NCBI GenBank assembly: GCA_016124975.1
Contig: WGMP01000028.1
Span: 52,046-116,045 of the forward strand
DNA: 64,000 nucleotides
Direction of reading: 5' to 3'
From: Phycisphaera sp.
Lineage (GTDB): Bacteria > Planctomycetota > Phycisphaerae > Phycisphaerales > SM1A02
A program made the position numbers and the translations under genes. Positions 37,036 through 46,348 of the stretch are shown here, piece by piece; the first letter of the stretch is position 1; the number at the start of each line of letters is the position of its first letter. The notes under the pieces were generated by a model that did not search any database, had not been told where the DNA came from, and saw only the letters and a program-made list of their open reading frames with translations.

Positions 37036-37050
37036 GTTCGGTGTATGTTC
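37036..37050 (-). promoter_or_regulatory. Possible LexA-type operator upstream of recA
   Basis: GTTC-N7-GTTC lies about 215 bp upstream of the recA start, the direct-repeat form bound by alphaproteobacterial LexA; two more GTTC/GAAC words lie within 45 bp. The surrounding 37080-37165 is unusually AT-rich with several T-runs. No lexA gene is in the window, so this is a pattern match only. The rest of 36906-37185 has no gene. Confidence 0.3.
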
Positions 37051-37185
37051 GTGTTCTACCACATCGGCACAGCCGTGGGCGCAAACCCGACTTTTTTCCG
37101 AACAGATTTTTGGGCTTTTTGCGCCAAGCGCGTAAGTCGCTTTTTCAAAGATACTTAAGCAAATGCGCGGCTCGCCGCCAGTTCC

Positions 37186-37419
37186 GCGCATCGATCACAC
37201 CGCGCATCCCAGGCGGGACTCGGATTCACTCCGAGGCCCGACCGCCAGAGGGAGCCGCCGCACGCGCATCGATCACGCAGCGCACCCCAGGCGGGACTCG
37301 GATTCACTCCGAGGCCCGACCGCCAGAGGGAGCCGCCGCACGCGCATCGATCACGCAGCGCACCCCAGGCGGGACTCGGATTCACTCCGAGGCCCGACCG
37401 CCAGAGGGAGCCGCCGCAG
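37186..37419. repeat. 78-bp tandem repeat, three copies
   Basis: Three copies start at 37186, 37264 and 37342. Copies two and three are essentially identical and copy one differs at a few bases. Each copy holds a hairpin (CTCGGA / TCCGAG, loop TTCAC) inside a weaker GGCGG / CCGCC stem. The last copy runs into the palindromic repeat that provides the stop codon of the decarboxylase gene. It is outside any credible gene. Confidence 0.9.
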
Positions 37420-37428
37420 CGGCGACCG

Positions 37429-38400
37429 CTAAAAATTCGGCGTCGGAGCCCTGAACTGCCGCATGTCGATCGACTTGAAGTATGCGATCGTGCGCGCGAG
37501 GCCCTCGCGCAGCGGGATCTTCGGCTCCCATCCGAGCGTGGCGCGCGCAAGCGTGATGTCGGGCTTGCGCTGCAGCGGGTCGTCGGCGGGAAGCGGGCGC
37601 GACTTCACGATCTGCGACGCGCTGCCCGAGAGCTCGACCGTCATCTCCGCCAGCTCGCGGATCGTGAACTCGCCGGGATTTCCGAGGTTCACGGGCCCGG
37701 TCACCGCATCGGGCGCGTCCATCAGCGCCAGGAACCCGTCGAGCAGGTCGTCGACGAAGCAGAACGAGCGCGTCTGCGTGCCTTCGCCGTAGATCGTGAT
37801 CGGCTCGCCGGCGAGCGCCTGGCGGATGAAGTTCGACACCACGCGCCCGTCGTAGGGATGCATGCGTGGGCCGTAGGTGTTGAAGATGCGCACGACGCGG
37901 ATCCTCACGCCGTTCTGGCGGTGGTAGTCGAAGCACAGCGTTTCCGCGGCGCGCTTTCCCTCGTCGTAGCAGGCGCGCGGGCCGATCGGGTTCACGTTGC
38001 CGCGATAGCTCTCGGGCTGCGGATGCACCTCGGGGTCGCCGTAGACCTCGCTCGTCGAGGCATGGAAGATCTTCGCGCCGACGCGCTTGGCGAGCCCGAG
38101 CATGTTCATCGCGCCGAGCACGCTCGTCTTCATCGTCTTGATCGGGTTGTACTGGTAGTGCCCCGGCGCCGCGGGGCACGCGAGGTTGTAGATCTCGTCG
38201 ACCTCGAGCATGATCGGCTCGGTCACATCGTGGCGGATGAACTCGAAGTTCTTCCGTCCGAGGAGGTGCTCGATGTTCGACTTCTGGCTCGTGAAGAGGT
38301 TGTCGAGGCAAATGACATCGTGCCCCATCGCCACGAGGCGGTCGCAGAGGTGTGATCCGAGGAAGCCGGCGCCGCCGGTGACGAGGATGCGCTTCACCAT
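37429..38400 (-). CDS. UDP-glucuronate decarboxylase (UDP-xylose synthase type)
   Basis: 323 residues. Extended SDR enzyme: NAD site GGAGFLGSH at 9-17, catalytic STSEVYG with Tyr145 and Lys149 (CYDEGK), and the [20 protein letters not shown] and [20 protein letters not shown] segments characteristic of UXS. It converts UDP-glucuronate to UDP-xylose for cell-surface polysaccharides. Its TAG stop belongs to the palindromic repeat shared with recR. Confidence 0.9.
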   Translation of the reverse strand: MVKRILVTGGAGFLGSHLCDRLVAMGHDVICLDNLFTSQKSNIEHLLGRKNFEFIRHDVTEPIMLEVDEIYNLACPAAPGHYQYNPIKTMKTSVLGAMNMLGLAKRVGAKIFHASTSEVYGDPEVHPQPESYRGNVNPIGPRACYDEGKRAAETLCFDYHRQNGVRIRVVRIFNTYGPRMHPYDGRVVSNFIRQALAGEPITIYGEGTQTRSFCFVDDLLDGFLALMDAPDAVTGPVNLGNPGEFTIRELAEMTVELSGSASQIVKSRPLPADDPLQRKPDITLARATLGWEPKIPLREGLARTIAYFKSIDMRQFRAPTPNF

Positions 38401-38490
38401 CGGCGGAATCGTACAGGAGAAGCGCGGCGCCCTCGGGAGGACGACCGAGACCGCCTTGCGCAGCGCGCGTCGGATGGCGACGATGCCCCC

Positions 38491-39732
38491 ATGACGCCGC
38501 GCGAATCAACCGACCGAGACGGAGCGGCGTCGCTGCGCGGCGATCCGGGAAGCGCTCCCCCGCGGCTGGTCGCGGGCACGATGACGGGCACGAGCATCGA
38601 CGGCGACATCGATGTGGCGCTTGTCGCCGTCCATGGCCACGGGCTCGACATGCGAGCGCCGCTTGTCCACTGGCGCAGCCTCGACCTCGGCCCCGTCGCC
38701 GAGTCGCTCCGCCTCCTCGCCCGAGAGGAGCGCATGACCGCGCGCGAGATCGCGGAGACCGCCCGGCGCTTTGGCGAGCGGCATGCCGACGCCCTCGAGC
38801 TCCTTCTCGGCGAGGCGAACGCGCGCGCGGATCTTGCCGTCCTCCACGGCCAGACCGTCTACCACGCCCCCCCGTCGACCTGGCAGCTCATCGACCCGTG
38901 GCCCGTCGCGGTACGCCTCGGGTGCGCGGTGCGCTACGACCTGCGCGGCGCGAGCGTCGCATCGGGCGGCGAGGGCGCGCCGATCACGCCGCTCGCCGAC
39001 TTCATCCTGTTCGCGGACGACGCGGGCCGGAAGACCGTCCTCAACCTCGGCGGCTTCGCGAACGCGACGCTGCTCCCGCGGCGCTCGGACGGTCCAGGCA
39101 CCATCGAGGGCCTCGACCTCTGCGCGTGCAACCACCTGCTCGACCGCGTGGCGCGCACGCGCCTCGGGCGCGGCTTCGACGAGGATGGCCGCGCGGCCGC
39201 GCGCGGCACGACCGACCACGCGCGGGCGGACGAGATCCTGCGTGCGCTCGACGCCATCGCGGAGCGCGCATCCGCCGCTGCGTCCACCAATCCCCCGTCG
39301 AGCGGAGCGACGCGCGCGCGGCACCGCTCACTCGGCACGGGCGACGAAGCCGCGGCCGCAGTCGCGGTGACCGAGGATCTCTCTGCGGAGGACGCCTGCG
39401 CCACGGTCACCGATGCGCTCGCACGCGCGATCGCGCAGCGCCTCGAGGCCGCGGGGCATCGCGAAGGGCAGACCGTCGTGCTTGCGGGCGGCGGCGCGCG
39501 ACACCGCGTCCTCCGCGAGTCGATCGCGCGCCACGCGCGCTCGCCCGTCGAGACTTCGCTCGAACACGCGGGCATTCCCGTCTCCATGCGCGAGGCGACC
39601 GCAATGGCCGTTCTCGGCGCGCTCGCAGACGACGGCGTGCGTTTTTCGCTCCCCGCCGTGGTCGGCGCAGCCTCGCGCGTGCCCGAGTCGGCCCTCATAG
39701 GCCGCGCCACGCGCGCCGCGGCCACTCTCTGA
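38491..39732 (+). CDS. anmK: Anhydro-N-acetylmuramic acid kinase
   Basis: 413 residues. Family motifs: [17 protein letters not shown] at the ATP site, [42 protein letters not shown] and the C-terminal [11 protein letters not shown]. It phosphorylates and hydrolyses anhydro-MurNAc, recycling peptidoglycan. A low-complexity insertion (about 265-285, rich in Ala/Ser/Pro) is unusual. It ends 57 bp before phoB. Confidence 0.93.
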   Translation: MTPRESTDRDGAASLRGDPGSAPPRLVAGTMTGTSIDGDIDVALVAVHGHGLDMRAPLVHWRSLDLGPVAESLRLLAREERMTAREIAETARRFGERHADALELLLGEANARADLAVLHGQTVYHAPPSTWQLIDPWPVAVRLGCAVRYDLRGASVASGGEGAPITPLADFILFADDAGRKTVLNLGGFANATLLPRRSDGPGTIEGLDLCACNHLLDRVARTRLGRGFDEDGRAAARGTTDHARADEILRALDAIAERASAAASTNPPSSGATRARHRSLGTGDEAAAAVAVTEDLSAEDACATVTDALARAIAQRLEAAGHREGQTVVLAGGGARHRVLRESIARHARSPVETSLEHAGIPVSMREATAMAVLGALADDGVRFSLPAVVGAASRVPESALIGRATRAAATL

Positions 39733-39739
39733 ATCGACT

Positions 39740-39757
39740 CTTCATCAATCCTTGACA
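39740..39757 (+). promoter_or_regulatory. Candidate Pho box upstream of phoB
   Basis: Two 7-bp direct repeats four bases apart (CTTCATC-AATC-CTTGACA) match the 7-N4-7 geometry of PhoB sites. It lies 33 bp before the phoB ATG. The second half-site equals that in front of pstS, suggesting autoregulation. Confidence 0.45.
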
Positions 39758-39789
39758 GTGCCGCGGCCTCGCCCCGTACCCTACGGAGC

Positions 39790-40515
39790 ATGACCACCGC
39801 CAAGGCGCAGCTGTTGATCGTCGAGGACGAGCCTGAGATCGCGGAACTCATCGAGTTCCACGCCGAGCGCGCGGGAATGCGGGCGCGGACCATCCACAGC
39901 GGCCGCCTCGCCCTCGAGGTGCTGCGCCGCGAGAAGCCCGACCTCGTCGTCCTCGACCTCATGCTTCCCGACCTCGACGGCCTCGAGGTCTGCAGGCGGA
40001 TGAAGCAGAACGAAGACACCCGCTCGATCCCGATCGTCATGGTGACCGCGAAGGGCGAGGAGGCGGATGTCGTCGCAGGCATCGAGCTCGGCGCAGAGGA
40101 CTATGTGACGAAGCCCTTCAGCCCGCGCGTGCTGATGGCGCGGCTCCGCAATGTGCTCAGGCGGCACGGCCCCATCGAGGAGACGCCGACCCGCGCGGAG
40201 CGCCTCGTCCTCCTCGGCGGACGCCTCGTCATCGACATCGACCGCCACGAGGTGACCGTCGAGTCGAAGAAGACCGACCTCACCCTGACCGAGTTCGGAA
40301 TCCTCCACTACCTCGCAAGCAGGCCTGGCTTCGTCCGCACGCGCGACCAGATCATCGCCGCCGTCCACGGAAAGAGCACCGTGCTCTCGAGCCGCACCGT
40401 CGACGTGCATGTGACGGCGCTGCGCCGCAAGCTCGACACGCTCTCGGAGTGCGTCGAGACCGTGCGCGGCGTCGGCTACCGCTTCTCGGAAGGGACCGAC
40501 GAGTCGCAGAACTGA
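39790..40515 (+). CDS. phoB: Phosphate regulon response regulator PhoB
   Basis: 241 residues. Receiver domain with phospho-acceptor D56 (VVLDLMLPDLDG) and the TKPFSPRVL segment, then an OmpR/PhoB winged helix (LTLTEFGILHYLASRPGFVR, TVDVHVTALRRKLD, RGVGYRF). It is followed by its kinase phoR and the pst genes. It activates phosphate-starvation genes through Pho boxes. Confidence 0.95.
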   Translation: MTTAKAQLLIVEDEPEIAELIEFHAERAGMRARTIHSGRLALEVLRREKPDLVVLDLMLPDLDGLEVCRRMKQNEDTRSIPIVMVTAKGEEADVVAGIELGAEDYVTKPFSPRVLMARLRNVLRRHGPIEETPTRAERLVLLGGRLVIDIDRHEVTVESKKTDLTLTEFGILHYLASRPGFVRTRDQIIAAVHGKSTVLSSRTVDVHVTALRRKLDTLSECVETVRGVGYRFSEGTDESQN

Positions 40516-40565
40516 GCGGCGGGCGCATCGCGGCCCGCGTGCGGCGGCCCTACGATCCAGCCTTC

Positions 40566-42083
40566 ATGGACACGATGGCTCCGACCGCGCCCGCATCCAT
40601 CGCTCGAAGGCCCGAGCAGACCGCCGCGTGGTCCGCCGCGCGGACTGGCGCGTGCGCGTGGGTTGGCGGATGGGCTGGCGGATGGATCGCCGCATCGATC
40701 GCCGCGCTCTCCCTCGCTCCGCTCGCGCTCGCGGCGGCACCGCAGGATGCTCCCGCCACGGCCGATGCGACTGGCGATGTCACAAGCAATGCACTCGGCT
40801 GGGTTGTCGCGGGTCTCGTGGCCGCGTTCTGGGCGGGCACCGCGCTCCTCCGCGGACGCAGCGAGGCCAGTCTGGCGCGGACACTGACGGAGGGCGACGG
40901 CTGGCCGCGCGACGGCCGCGGATTTCCGCTGCTCGACGCGCTTGCCAGCACCGTCCTCCGACGCATCCGCGCGGAGCACGAGCGACAGGCGCGCACGGAG
41001 GACCGGCTCCGTGAGACGGAACGCGTCCTCCGCGCGACCCCGATCGCGGTGCTCGCGCTCGACCACCTCCAGCGCATCGTGGGCACCAATCCCGCGGCGG
41101 AGCGGCTGCTCGGCTTCGAGGAGCGCCTCGCCCGCGGACGGCTCCTGCAGGAAGTCGTGCGACAGCCCGCGCTCCATCGCCTCGTCTCGCGCGCACTCTT
41201 AGGCGGCGAACCAGTCCAGTCGGAAGTCCAGCTCGACGGCGAGGAGTCGCTCGAGCTGCAGGTCTCCTGCGAGCCGCTCCATGTCGATGCGCAGCCGCCG
41301 GGACTCGTCGTCAGCCTCGTCGATGTGACGCGCATGCGACGCCTCGAGTCGATGCGCAGCGAGTTCGCGGCGAATGTCTCGCACGAGCTGCGCACGCCCA
41401 TCACGAACATCAAGGGCTACATCGAGACGCTGCTCCAGGTCGAGATGGACGACGCGAACCAGCGGCGCAAGTTCCTCGAGATCGTCCATCGCAACACGGT
41501 GCGCCTCTCAGGCATCGTCGAGGACATCCTCACGCTCGCCTTCCTCGAGGAGCCTGAGGCGCGCCACACGATCGAGCGGCGTGCCCTCCCCGCATCGGAG
41601 GTCGTGCGCGAGGTCGTCGAGGCGCTCGAAAGCGCAGCGCTCGCGCGCCGGATCGAGATCTCATGGCGCTGCGACGACGAGCTCCTCGTCGAGGCGAACA
41701 AGTCGCTCGCCGAGCAGGCGCTCGCGAACCTCGTGTCGAACGCGATCCGCTATTCGGGCGAGGGATCGAAGGTCTCGATCGAGGTCGCGGCGGAGGCGGA
41801 GATGATCCGGTTCGATGTCCGCGACCAAGGCCCGGGCATTGCCTCGAAGCACCTCCCGCGGCTCTTCGAGCGCTTCTACAGGGTCGACAAGGCCCGTGCG
41901 CGCACGCAGGGCGGAACGGGGCTCGGCCTCTCGATCGTGAAGCACATCGCCACGATCCACGGCGGGTCGATCGAAGTCGCAAGTCAAGTCGGAAGCGGGA
42001 GTTGCTTCAGCCTTCGCCTCCCCCGCGCAGCGGCAGCCGCGGCCGACACCACGACGAAAGCGTCAAGCGCTCCTTCAGTTTGA
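40566..42083 (+). CDS. phoR: Phosphate regulon sensor kinase PhoR
   Basis: 505 residues. Two membrane segments (about 35-58 and 76-95), a PAS-like domain (about 150-255), HisKA with H273 (NVSHELRTPITNIKGYI), and a HATPase domain (NLVSNAIRYS, DQGPGIA, GTGLGLSIV). ATG at 40566 follows phoB by 50 bp. Its activity is probably held down by the Pst transporter through PhoU at high phosphate. Confidence 0.93.
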   Translation: MDTMAPTAPASIARRPEQTAAWSAARTGACAWVGGWAGGWIAASIAALSLAPLALAAAPQDAPATADATGDVTSNALGWVVAGLVAAFWAGTALLRGRSEASLARTLTEGDGWPRDGRGFPLLDALASTVLRRIRAEHERQARTEDRLRETERVLRATPIAVLALDHLQRIVGTNPAAERLLGFEERLARGRLLQEVVRQPALHRLVSRALLGGEPVQSEVQLDGEESLELQVSCEPLHVDAQPPGLVVSLVDVTRMRRLESMRSEFAANVSHELRTPITNIKGYIETLLQVEMDDANQRRKFLEIVHRNTVRLSGIVEDILTLAFLEEPEARHTIERRALPASEVVREVVEALESAALARRIEISWRCDDELLVEANKSLAEQALANLVSNAIRYSGEGSKVSIEVAAEAEMIRFDVRDQGPGIASKHLPRLFERFYRVDKARARTQGGTGLGLSIVKHIATIHGGSIEVASQVGSGSCFSLRLPRAAAAAADTTTKASSAPSV

Positions 42084-42090
42084 ACCTTTC

Positions 42091-42108
42091 CTTGACCAAA
42101 TCTTGACA
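42091..42108 (+). promoter_or_regulatory. Candidate Pho box upstream of pstS
   Basis: CTTGACC-AAAT-CTTGACA: two 7-bp direct repeats spaced by four bases, the PhoB-site layout. A weaker half-site (TTTGAAC) precedes it, giving three repeats in phase (11 bp). It overlaps nothing; pstS starts 105 bp downstream. Confidence 0.6.
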
Positions 42109-42212
42109 CGGGTTCAGGAGGCTTCCCCGACTCCGAACCTCGGACGGATTGCGTCAGATTCCCCGCGGCTCCGACGACCGCACCAACGACCTCCCCCGAA
42201 AGGACCTCACCC

Positions 42213-43208
42213 ATGAAGACAGCCCGCATCGCAGCCTGCGCCGCCCTGTTCGGCGCCTCGACCCTCATGCTCGCCGCCGGCCAGGAGGCGAACCTCGCCG
42301 ACCTGCGCGGCGCCGTCAAGATCGACGGCTCCTCCACCGTCTACCCGATCACCGAGGCGGTGGCCGAGGAGTTCGGAAACGCGGCCGAGCGCGTTCGCGT
42401 GACCGTCGGCGTCAGCGGAACGGGCGGCGGCTTCAAGCGCTTCTCGGCGGGCGAGATCGACATCGCCGACGCGTCGCGCCCGATCAAGAAGTCCGAGGTC
42501 GAGCTCGCCGAGAAGTCGAAGATCGAGTTCATCGAGGTTCCCGTCGCCTACGACGGCCTCACCATCGTCGTCAACCCGAAGAACGACTGGTGCACCTCGC
42601 TCACGGTCGAGCAGGTCAAGAAGATCTACGGCGCGGAGGCGAGCGCGAAGACCTGGAAGGATGTGAACCCCGCGTGGCCAGCGAACCCGATCAAGATCTA
42701 TTCGCCCGGCACCGACTCGGGCACCTTCGACTACTTCAAGGAGGTCGTGATCGGCAAGGACGGCGCCATCCGCAGCGACATCAGCGTCTCGGAGGACGAC
42801 AATGTCCTCGTCCGCGGCGTCGCGGGCGACCAGAACGCGATCGGCTTCTTCGGCTGCGCCTACTACTTCGAGAACAAGTCGCGCGTCCGCTCGGTCGCGA
42901 TCGACGGCGGCAAGGGCCCCGTCGTCCCGACCGTCGAGTCGATCGAGGACGGCTCGTACGCGCCGTTCAGCCGTCCGCTCTTCATCTACGTGAACAAGGC
43001 GAGCGCGGCGCGCCCCGAGGTCGCGGCCTTCGTCGACTTCTACCTGAAGAACGTGTCGAAGCTCGCGGGCGAGGTCGGCTATGTCCGCATCCCCGAGTCG
43101 ATCCTGTCGCGCGTCCGCGCCAATTGGGAGGCGCGCCGCACGGGCACGCAGTTCATCGACGCGAAGGGCGAGGCCGTCCACGGCGCCCTGGCGGACGTCT
43201 ACAAGTAA
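42213..43208 (+). CDS. pstS: Phosphate ABC transporter substrate-binding protein PstS
   Basis: 331 residues. Signal peptide (MKTARIAACAALFGASTLML, cleavage near residue 22), then the phosphate-binding motifs: IDGSSTVYPITEAVAEEF, VSGTGGGFKRFSAGEIDIAD and SPGTDSGTFDYF. Periplasmic phosphate receptor for PstCAB. A Pho-box-like site precedes the gene and a long hairpin separates it from pstC. Confidence 0.95.
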   Translation: MKTARIAACAALFGASTLMLAAGQEANLADLRGAVKIDGSSTVYPITEAVAEEFGNAAERVRVTVGVSGTGGGFKRFSAGEIDIADASRPIKKSEVELAEKSKIEFIEVPVAYDGLTIVVNPKNDWCTSLTVEQVKKIYGAEASAKTWKDVNPAWPANPIKIYSPGTDSGTFDYFKEVVIGKDGAIRSDISVSEDDNVLVRGVAGDQNAIGFFGCAYYFENKSRVRSVAIDGGKGPVVPTVESIEDGSYAPFSRPLFIYVNKASAARPEVAAFVDFYLKNVSKLAGEVGYVRIPESILSRVRANWEARRTGTQFIDAKGEAVHGALADVYK

Positions 43209-43233
43209 GCCCGCGCCCCCCTGCCCGAAGTCG

Positions 43234-43280
43234 CTCGGCCGCGCGGAGACACCCCTGAGTGCCCTCCGCGCGGCCGAGCC
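43234..43280. terminator. 15-bp hairpin between pstS and pstC
   Basis: A perfect 15-bp stem (43234-43248 with 43266-43280) and 17-nt loop begins 25 bp after the pstS stop. Such structures in binding-protein operons act as attenuators or 3' stabilisers, giving more pstS than transporter mRNA. No T-run follows. Confidence 0.6.
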
Positions 43281-43323
43281 TGCATTCGCGCCCGAATGAA
43301 CGCAGTCCTTACGCGGACTTCGT

Positions 43324-43351
43324 TCGCCAAGTCGGCCGATGGGCTAGATTG
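43324..43351 (+). promoter_or_regulatory. Possible secondary promoter for pstCAB-phoU
   Basis: TTCGCC at 43324-43329 and TAGATT at 43346-43351 are spaced by 16 bp. The -10-like box matches those proposed at other plus-strand genes in the window. If used, the pstC start must be the ATG at 43422 and not an upstream one. Confidence 0.3.
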
Positions 43352-43421
43352 CCCCGCCTGTCCTCCCCCCCGCGAGGGCACGCGAGGCGACGGGAGACGA
43401 CCGCGGATTCGAACGCACGAC

Positions 43422-44444
43422 ATGAACGGCCCTCTCCAACCAGCCTCTGACCTCCCGAGCGGACCCGCGCGCGGTGCTTCGGCTGCGTTCGACCTCCGCT
43501 CGCTTGGGCGCCCGCGGTCGGTGCGCGGCCGCGACCTCCGCGAGCGGCTGATCGTCGGCTCCCTCGCCGTCGCGGCGACCTTCTCGATTGCCGTCACCTT
43601 CGGCATCGTCATCGTCCTCGCCAACGAGACGCTCGGCTTCTTCCGCTTCGACGAGGTCTCCGTCACCGAGTTCTTCACGGGCACCGAGTGGAACCCGCTC
43701 CTCGGCGCCGAGAAGCACTTCGGCATCTGGCCGCTGGTCGCGGGCACGCTGCTCGTAACCGTGATCGCCGCGTCGTTCGCGCTGCCGCTCGGGCTCGTCT
43801 CGGCGATCTACCTGAGCGAGTACGCGAGCCCGCGCGTGCGCTCGACGCTCAAGCCCGCGCTCGAGATCCTCGCGGGCATCCCCACGGTGGTCTACGGCTT
43901 CTTCGCGCTGATGGTGATCACGCCCGCACTGCAGAAGCTCAATCCCGCGCTTGCGGATGTCGCGGGCGGCGCGTTCGTCTTCGGCAACTACAACGCGCTC
44001 TCGGCGGGCCTCGCGATGGGGATCATGATCCTGCCGATCGTGTGCTCGCTGTCGGAGGACGCCCTGCGCGCGGTGCCGCGCGGGCTCCGCGACGGGGCGT
44101 TCGCCCTCGGCGGCACGCGCTTCGATGTCTCCGTCAAGGTCGTCGTCCCCGCCGCGCTCTCGGGGATCGTGGCTGCGTTTCTCCTCGCGATCTCGCGCGC
44201 GATCGGCGAGACGATGATCGTCGCGCTCGCCGCGGGCGGCGTGGCGCAGATCACGGCGAACCCCGCCGCCGAGGTGCAGACGATGACCGCCTACATGGTG
44301 CAGATCTTCCTCGGCGACGCCCCCGCGGGCGGCGTCGAGTACAAGTCGAGCTATGCGGTCGCGGCGACGCTCTTCGTCATCACGCTCCTCCTCACCATGC
44401 TCGGCCAGTACATCCTGCGCCGCTTCCGCGAGGAGTACGACTGA
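43422..44444 (+). CDS. pstC: Phosphate ABC transporter permease PstC
   Basis: 340 residues from ATG 43422 (an in-frame ATG at 43296 would add 42 poorly conserved residues). Six membrane helices, with the PstC EAA-type loop [20 protein letters not shown] and the segment [16 protein letters not shown]. Forms the phosphate channel with PstA. Its stop and the pstA start share a base (TGATG). Confidence 0.94.
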   Translation: MNGPLQPASDLPSGPARGASAAFDLRSLGRPRSVRGRDLRERLIVGSLAVAATFSIAVTFGIVIVLANETLGFFRFDEVSVTEFFTGTEWNPLLGAEKHFGIWPLVAGTLLVTVIAASFALPLGLVSAIYLSEYASPRVRSTLKPALEILAGIPTVVYGFFALMVITPALQKLNPALADVAGGAFVFGNYNALSAGLAMGIMILPIVCSLSEDALRAVPRGLRDGAFALGGTRFDVSVKVVVPAALSGIVAAFLLAISRAIGETMIVALAAGGVAQITANPAAEVQTMTAYMVQIFLGDAPAGGVEYKSSYAVAATLFVITLLLTMLGQYILRRFREEYD

Positions 44445-45379
44445 TGGCGACCCCGCGCCCCGCCGCCACGCGCGTCTTCCAGAACCGCGCGTTCCTCTGG
44501 CTCTGCCTCGTGGCGACGAATGTCGCCGTGGTGGTGCTGGCCGTGCTCCTTCTCTCGATCTTCTGGCAGGGGTTCGGCGAGCTCGACTGGGACTTCGTCA
44601 CCAAGTCCGCCTCGCGCAAGGCCGAAGACGCTGGCATCAAGGCGCCGCTGTGGGGATCGATCTGGGTGTGCGCGATCTGCGCGCTCACCGCGCTCCCCCT
44701 CGGCGTCGGCACCGCGATCTACCTCGAGGAGTTCGCCAGGCGCACGCGCTTCACCCGCATCGTCCAGACGAACATCCTGAACCTCGCGGGCGTGCCCTCG
44801 ATCGTCTACGGAATCCTCGGGCTGACCGCGTTCGTGCGCATGTTCGGCGCGTTCGGATCGAACCTCGAGAATGCGGTCGAGTTCGGCAGCCCCGAGAGTC
44901 TCTTCTACCTGCGACTCCCTTTCGGCTCGAGCGTGCTCGCGGCGGGCCTCACGCTGATGCTCGTGATCCTGCCGATCGTGATCATCTCGACGCAGGAGGC
45001 GCTGCGCGCGATCCCGTCGTCGCTGCGCTCGGGCGCCATGGCGCTCGGGGCGACCCCGTGGCAGACGGTGTGGGGCATCACGCTGCCCGCCGCGGTGCCC
45101 GGGATCATGACGGGCGCGATCCTCGCGATGAGCCGCGCGATCGGCGAGAGCGCCCCGCTCCTCGTCGTCGGAAGCGCGCTCTTCCTCCGCTTCACCCCCG
45201 AGAACCTGATGAGCGAGTACTCGGTGCTGCCCCTGCAGATCTTCAACTGGGCGCAGCGTCCGCAGGCCGAGTTCCACGCGCTCGCAGCGGGTGGAATCAT
45301 CATCCAGCTCGCGGTGCTCCTCACCTTCAACGGGGTCGCCGTCCTGATTCGCCAGAAGCTGCAGAAGCCCCTCCTCTGA
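44444..45379 (+). CDS. pstA: Phosphate ABC transporter permease PstA
   Basis: 311 residues, about six membrane helices. Signature loop [20 protein letters not shown] followed by [20 protein letters not shown]; conserved [15 protein letters not shown]. Partner of PstC. ATG is translationally coupled to pstC by a 1-base overlap. It ends 7 bp before pstB. Confidence 0.94.
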   Translation: MATPRPAATRVFQNRAFLWLCLVATNVAVVVLAVLLLSIFWQGFGELDWDFVTKSASRKAEDAGIKAPLWGSIWVCAICALTALPLGVGTAIYLEEFARRTRFTRIVQTNILNLAGVPSIVYGILGLTAFVRMFGAFGSNLENAVEFGSPESLFYLRLPFGSSVLAAGLTLMLVILPIVIISTQEALRAIPSSLRSGAMALGATPWQTVWGITLPAAVPGIMTGAILAMSRAIGESAPLLVVGSALFLRFTPENLMSEYSVLPLQIFNWAQRPQAEFHALAAGGIIIQLAVLLTFNGVAVLIRQKLQKPLL

Positions 45380-45386
45380 GGCCCTT

Positions 45387-46289
45387 ATGATGACCCGCGA
45401 CCCGATGCAGCCAGACGCGACCGCCACCACCTCCGCGAGTGCGACTCCGTCCGCGAAGGCGCCGGCGCTGCGCGTCGACGCGTCGCACTCGGGTGCTCAC
45501 TCGGGTTCTCACTCGGGTTCTCACTCCGCCGCGACCACCACGGCCATCAAGGTCCGCGCCTTCTCAAGCTGGTACGGCTCGTTCCAGGCCCTGAAGAGCC
45601 TCGACCTCGACATTCCCGCGCAGCAGGTGACGGCCTTCATCGGGCCCTCGGGCTGCGGCAAGAGCACCTTCCTGCGGTGGATCAACCGCATGAACGACAC
45701 GATTCCCTCCGCGCGCGCCGAAGGCACGCTCGAGCTGCACGGGATGAACCTCCTCGGCAAGGGCGTCGATGTCGTCGAGCTCCGCCGCAACGTGGGCATG
45801 GTGTTCCAGAAGCCGAACCCCTTCCCCAAGTCGATCTACGACAATGTGGCCTTCGGCCCGCGGCTCCACAAGAACTACTCGCGCGCCGAGCTCGACCAGC
45901 TGGTCGAGCAGAGCCTGCGCCAGGCGTCGATCTGGAACGAGGTCAAGGACCGCCTCCACGCCTCGGCGCTCGGGCTCTCGGGCGGGCAGCAGCAGCGCCT
46001 CTGCATCGCGCGCGCGATCGCCGTCGGCCCCGAGGTGCTCCTGATGGACGAGCCCTGCTCGGCGCTCGACCCGAAGTCGACCCTGGCCATCGAGGAGCTG
46101 ATCGAGACGCTGGCGGATCGCTACACGATCGTGATCGTGACCCACAACATGCAGCAGGCTGCGCGCGTGAGCGACCTGACGGCCTTCTTCTACGAAGGCG
46201 CCCTCATCGAGACGGGCGCTACAGAGAAGATGTTCACCACGCCGAAGAACAAGCAGACCGAGGACTACGTGACGGGCCGCTTCGGCTGA
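45387..46289 (+). CDS. pstB: Phosphate ABC transporter ATP-binding protein PstB
   Basis: 300 residues. Walker [10 protein letters not shown] at 86-94, Q-loop FQKPNPFP, signature LSGGQQQR, Walker B LLMDEP and the H-loop [12 protein letters not shown]. The first 50 residues are an Ala/Ser/Thr-rich extension with a His-Ser-Gly repeat ([14 protein letters not shown]) not found in ordinary PstB. Powers phosphate import by PstCA. Confidence 0.95.
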   Translation: MMTRDPMQPDATATTSASATPSAKAPALRVDASHSGAHSGSHSGSHSAATTTAIKVRAFSSWYGSFQALKSLDLDIPAQQVTAFIGPSGCGKSTFLRWINRMNDTIPSARAEGTLELHGMNLLGKGVDVVELRRNVGMVFQKPNPFPKSIYDNVAFGPRLHKNYSRAELDQLVEQSLRQASIWNEVKDRLHASALGLSGGQQQRLCIARAIAVGPEVLLMDEPCSALDPKSTLAIEELIETLADRYTIVIVTHNMQQAARVSDLTAFFYEGALIETGATEKMFTTPKNKQTEDYVTGRFG

Positions 46290-46348
46290 GAAGACCCGTC
46301 ACACGGGCTGTCCGCGAGGCGGGGCCCGCCTGCAAGCGAGGGAATGCC

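Noticed and set aside
37186..37419. CRISPR array
   Set aside because: The repeats are contiguous, with no spacers of unique sequence between them; no cas genes. The array at 63648 was rejected for the same reason.
37163..37432. A short plus-strand frame encoding three copies of a 26-residue repeat
   Set aside because: It simply translates the 78-bp DNA repeat; no ribosome site, and the unit reads as a hairpin array.
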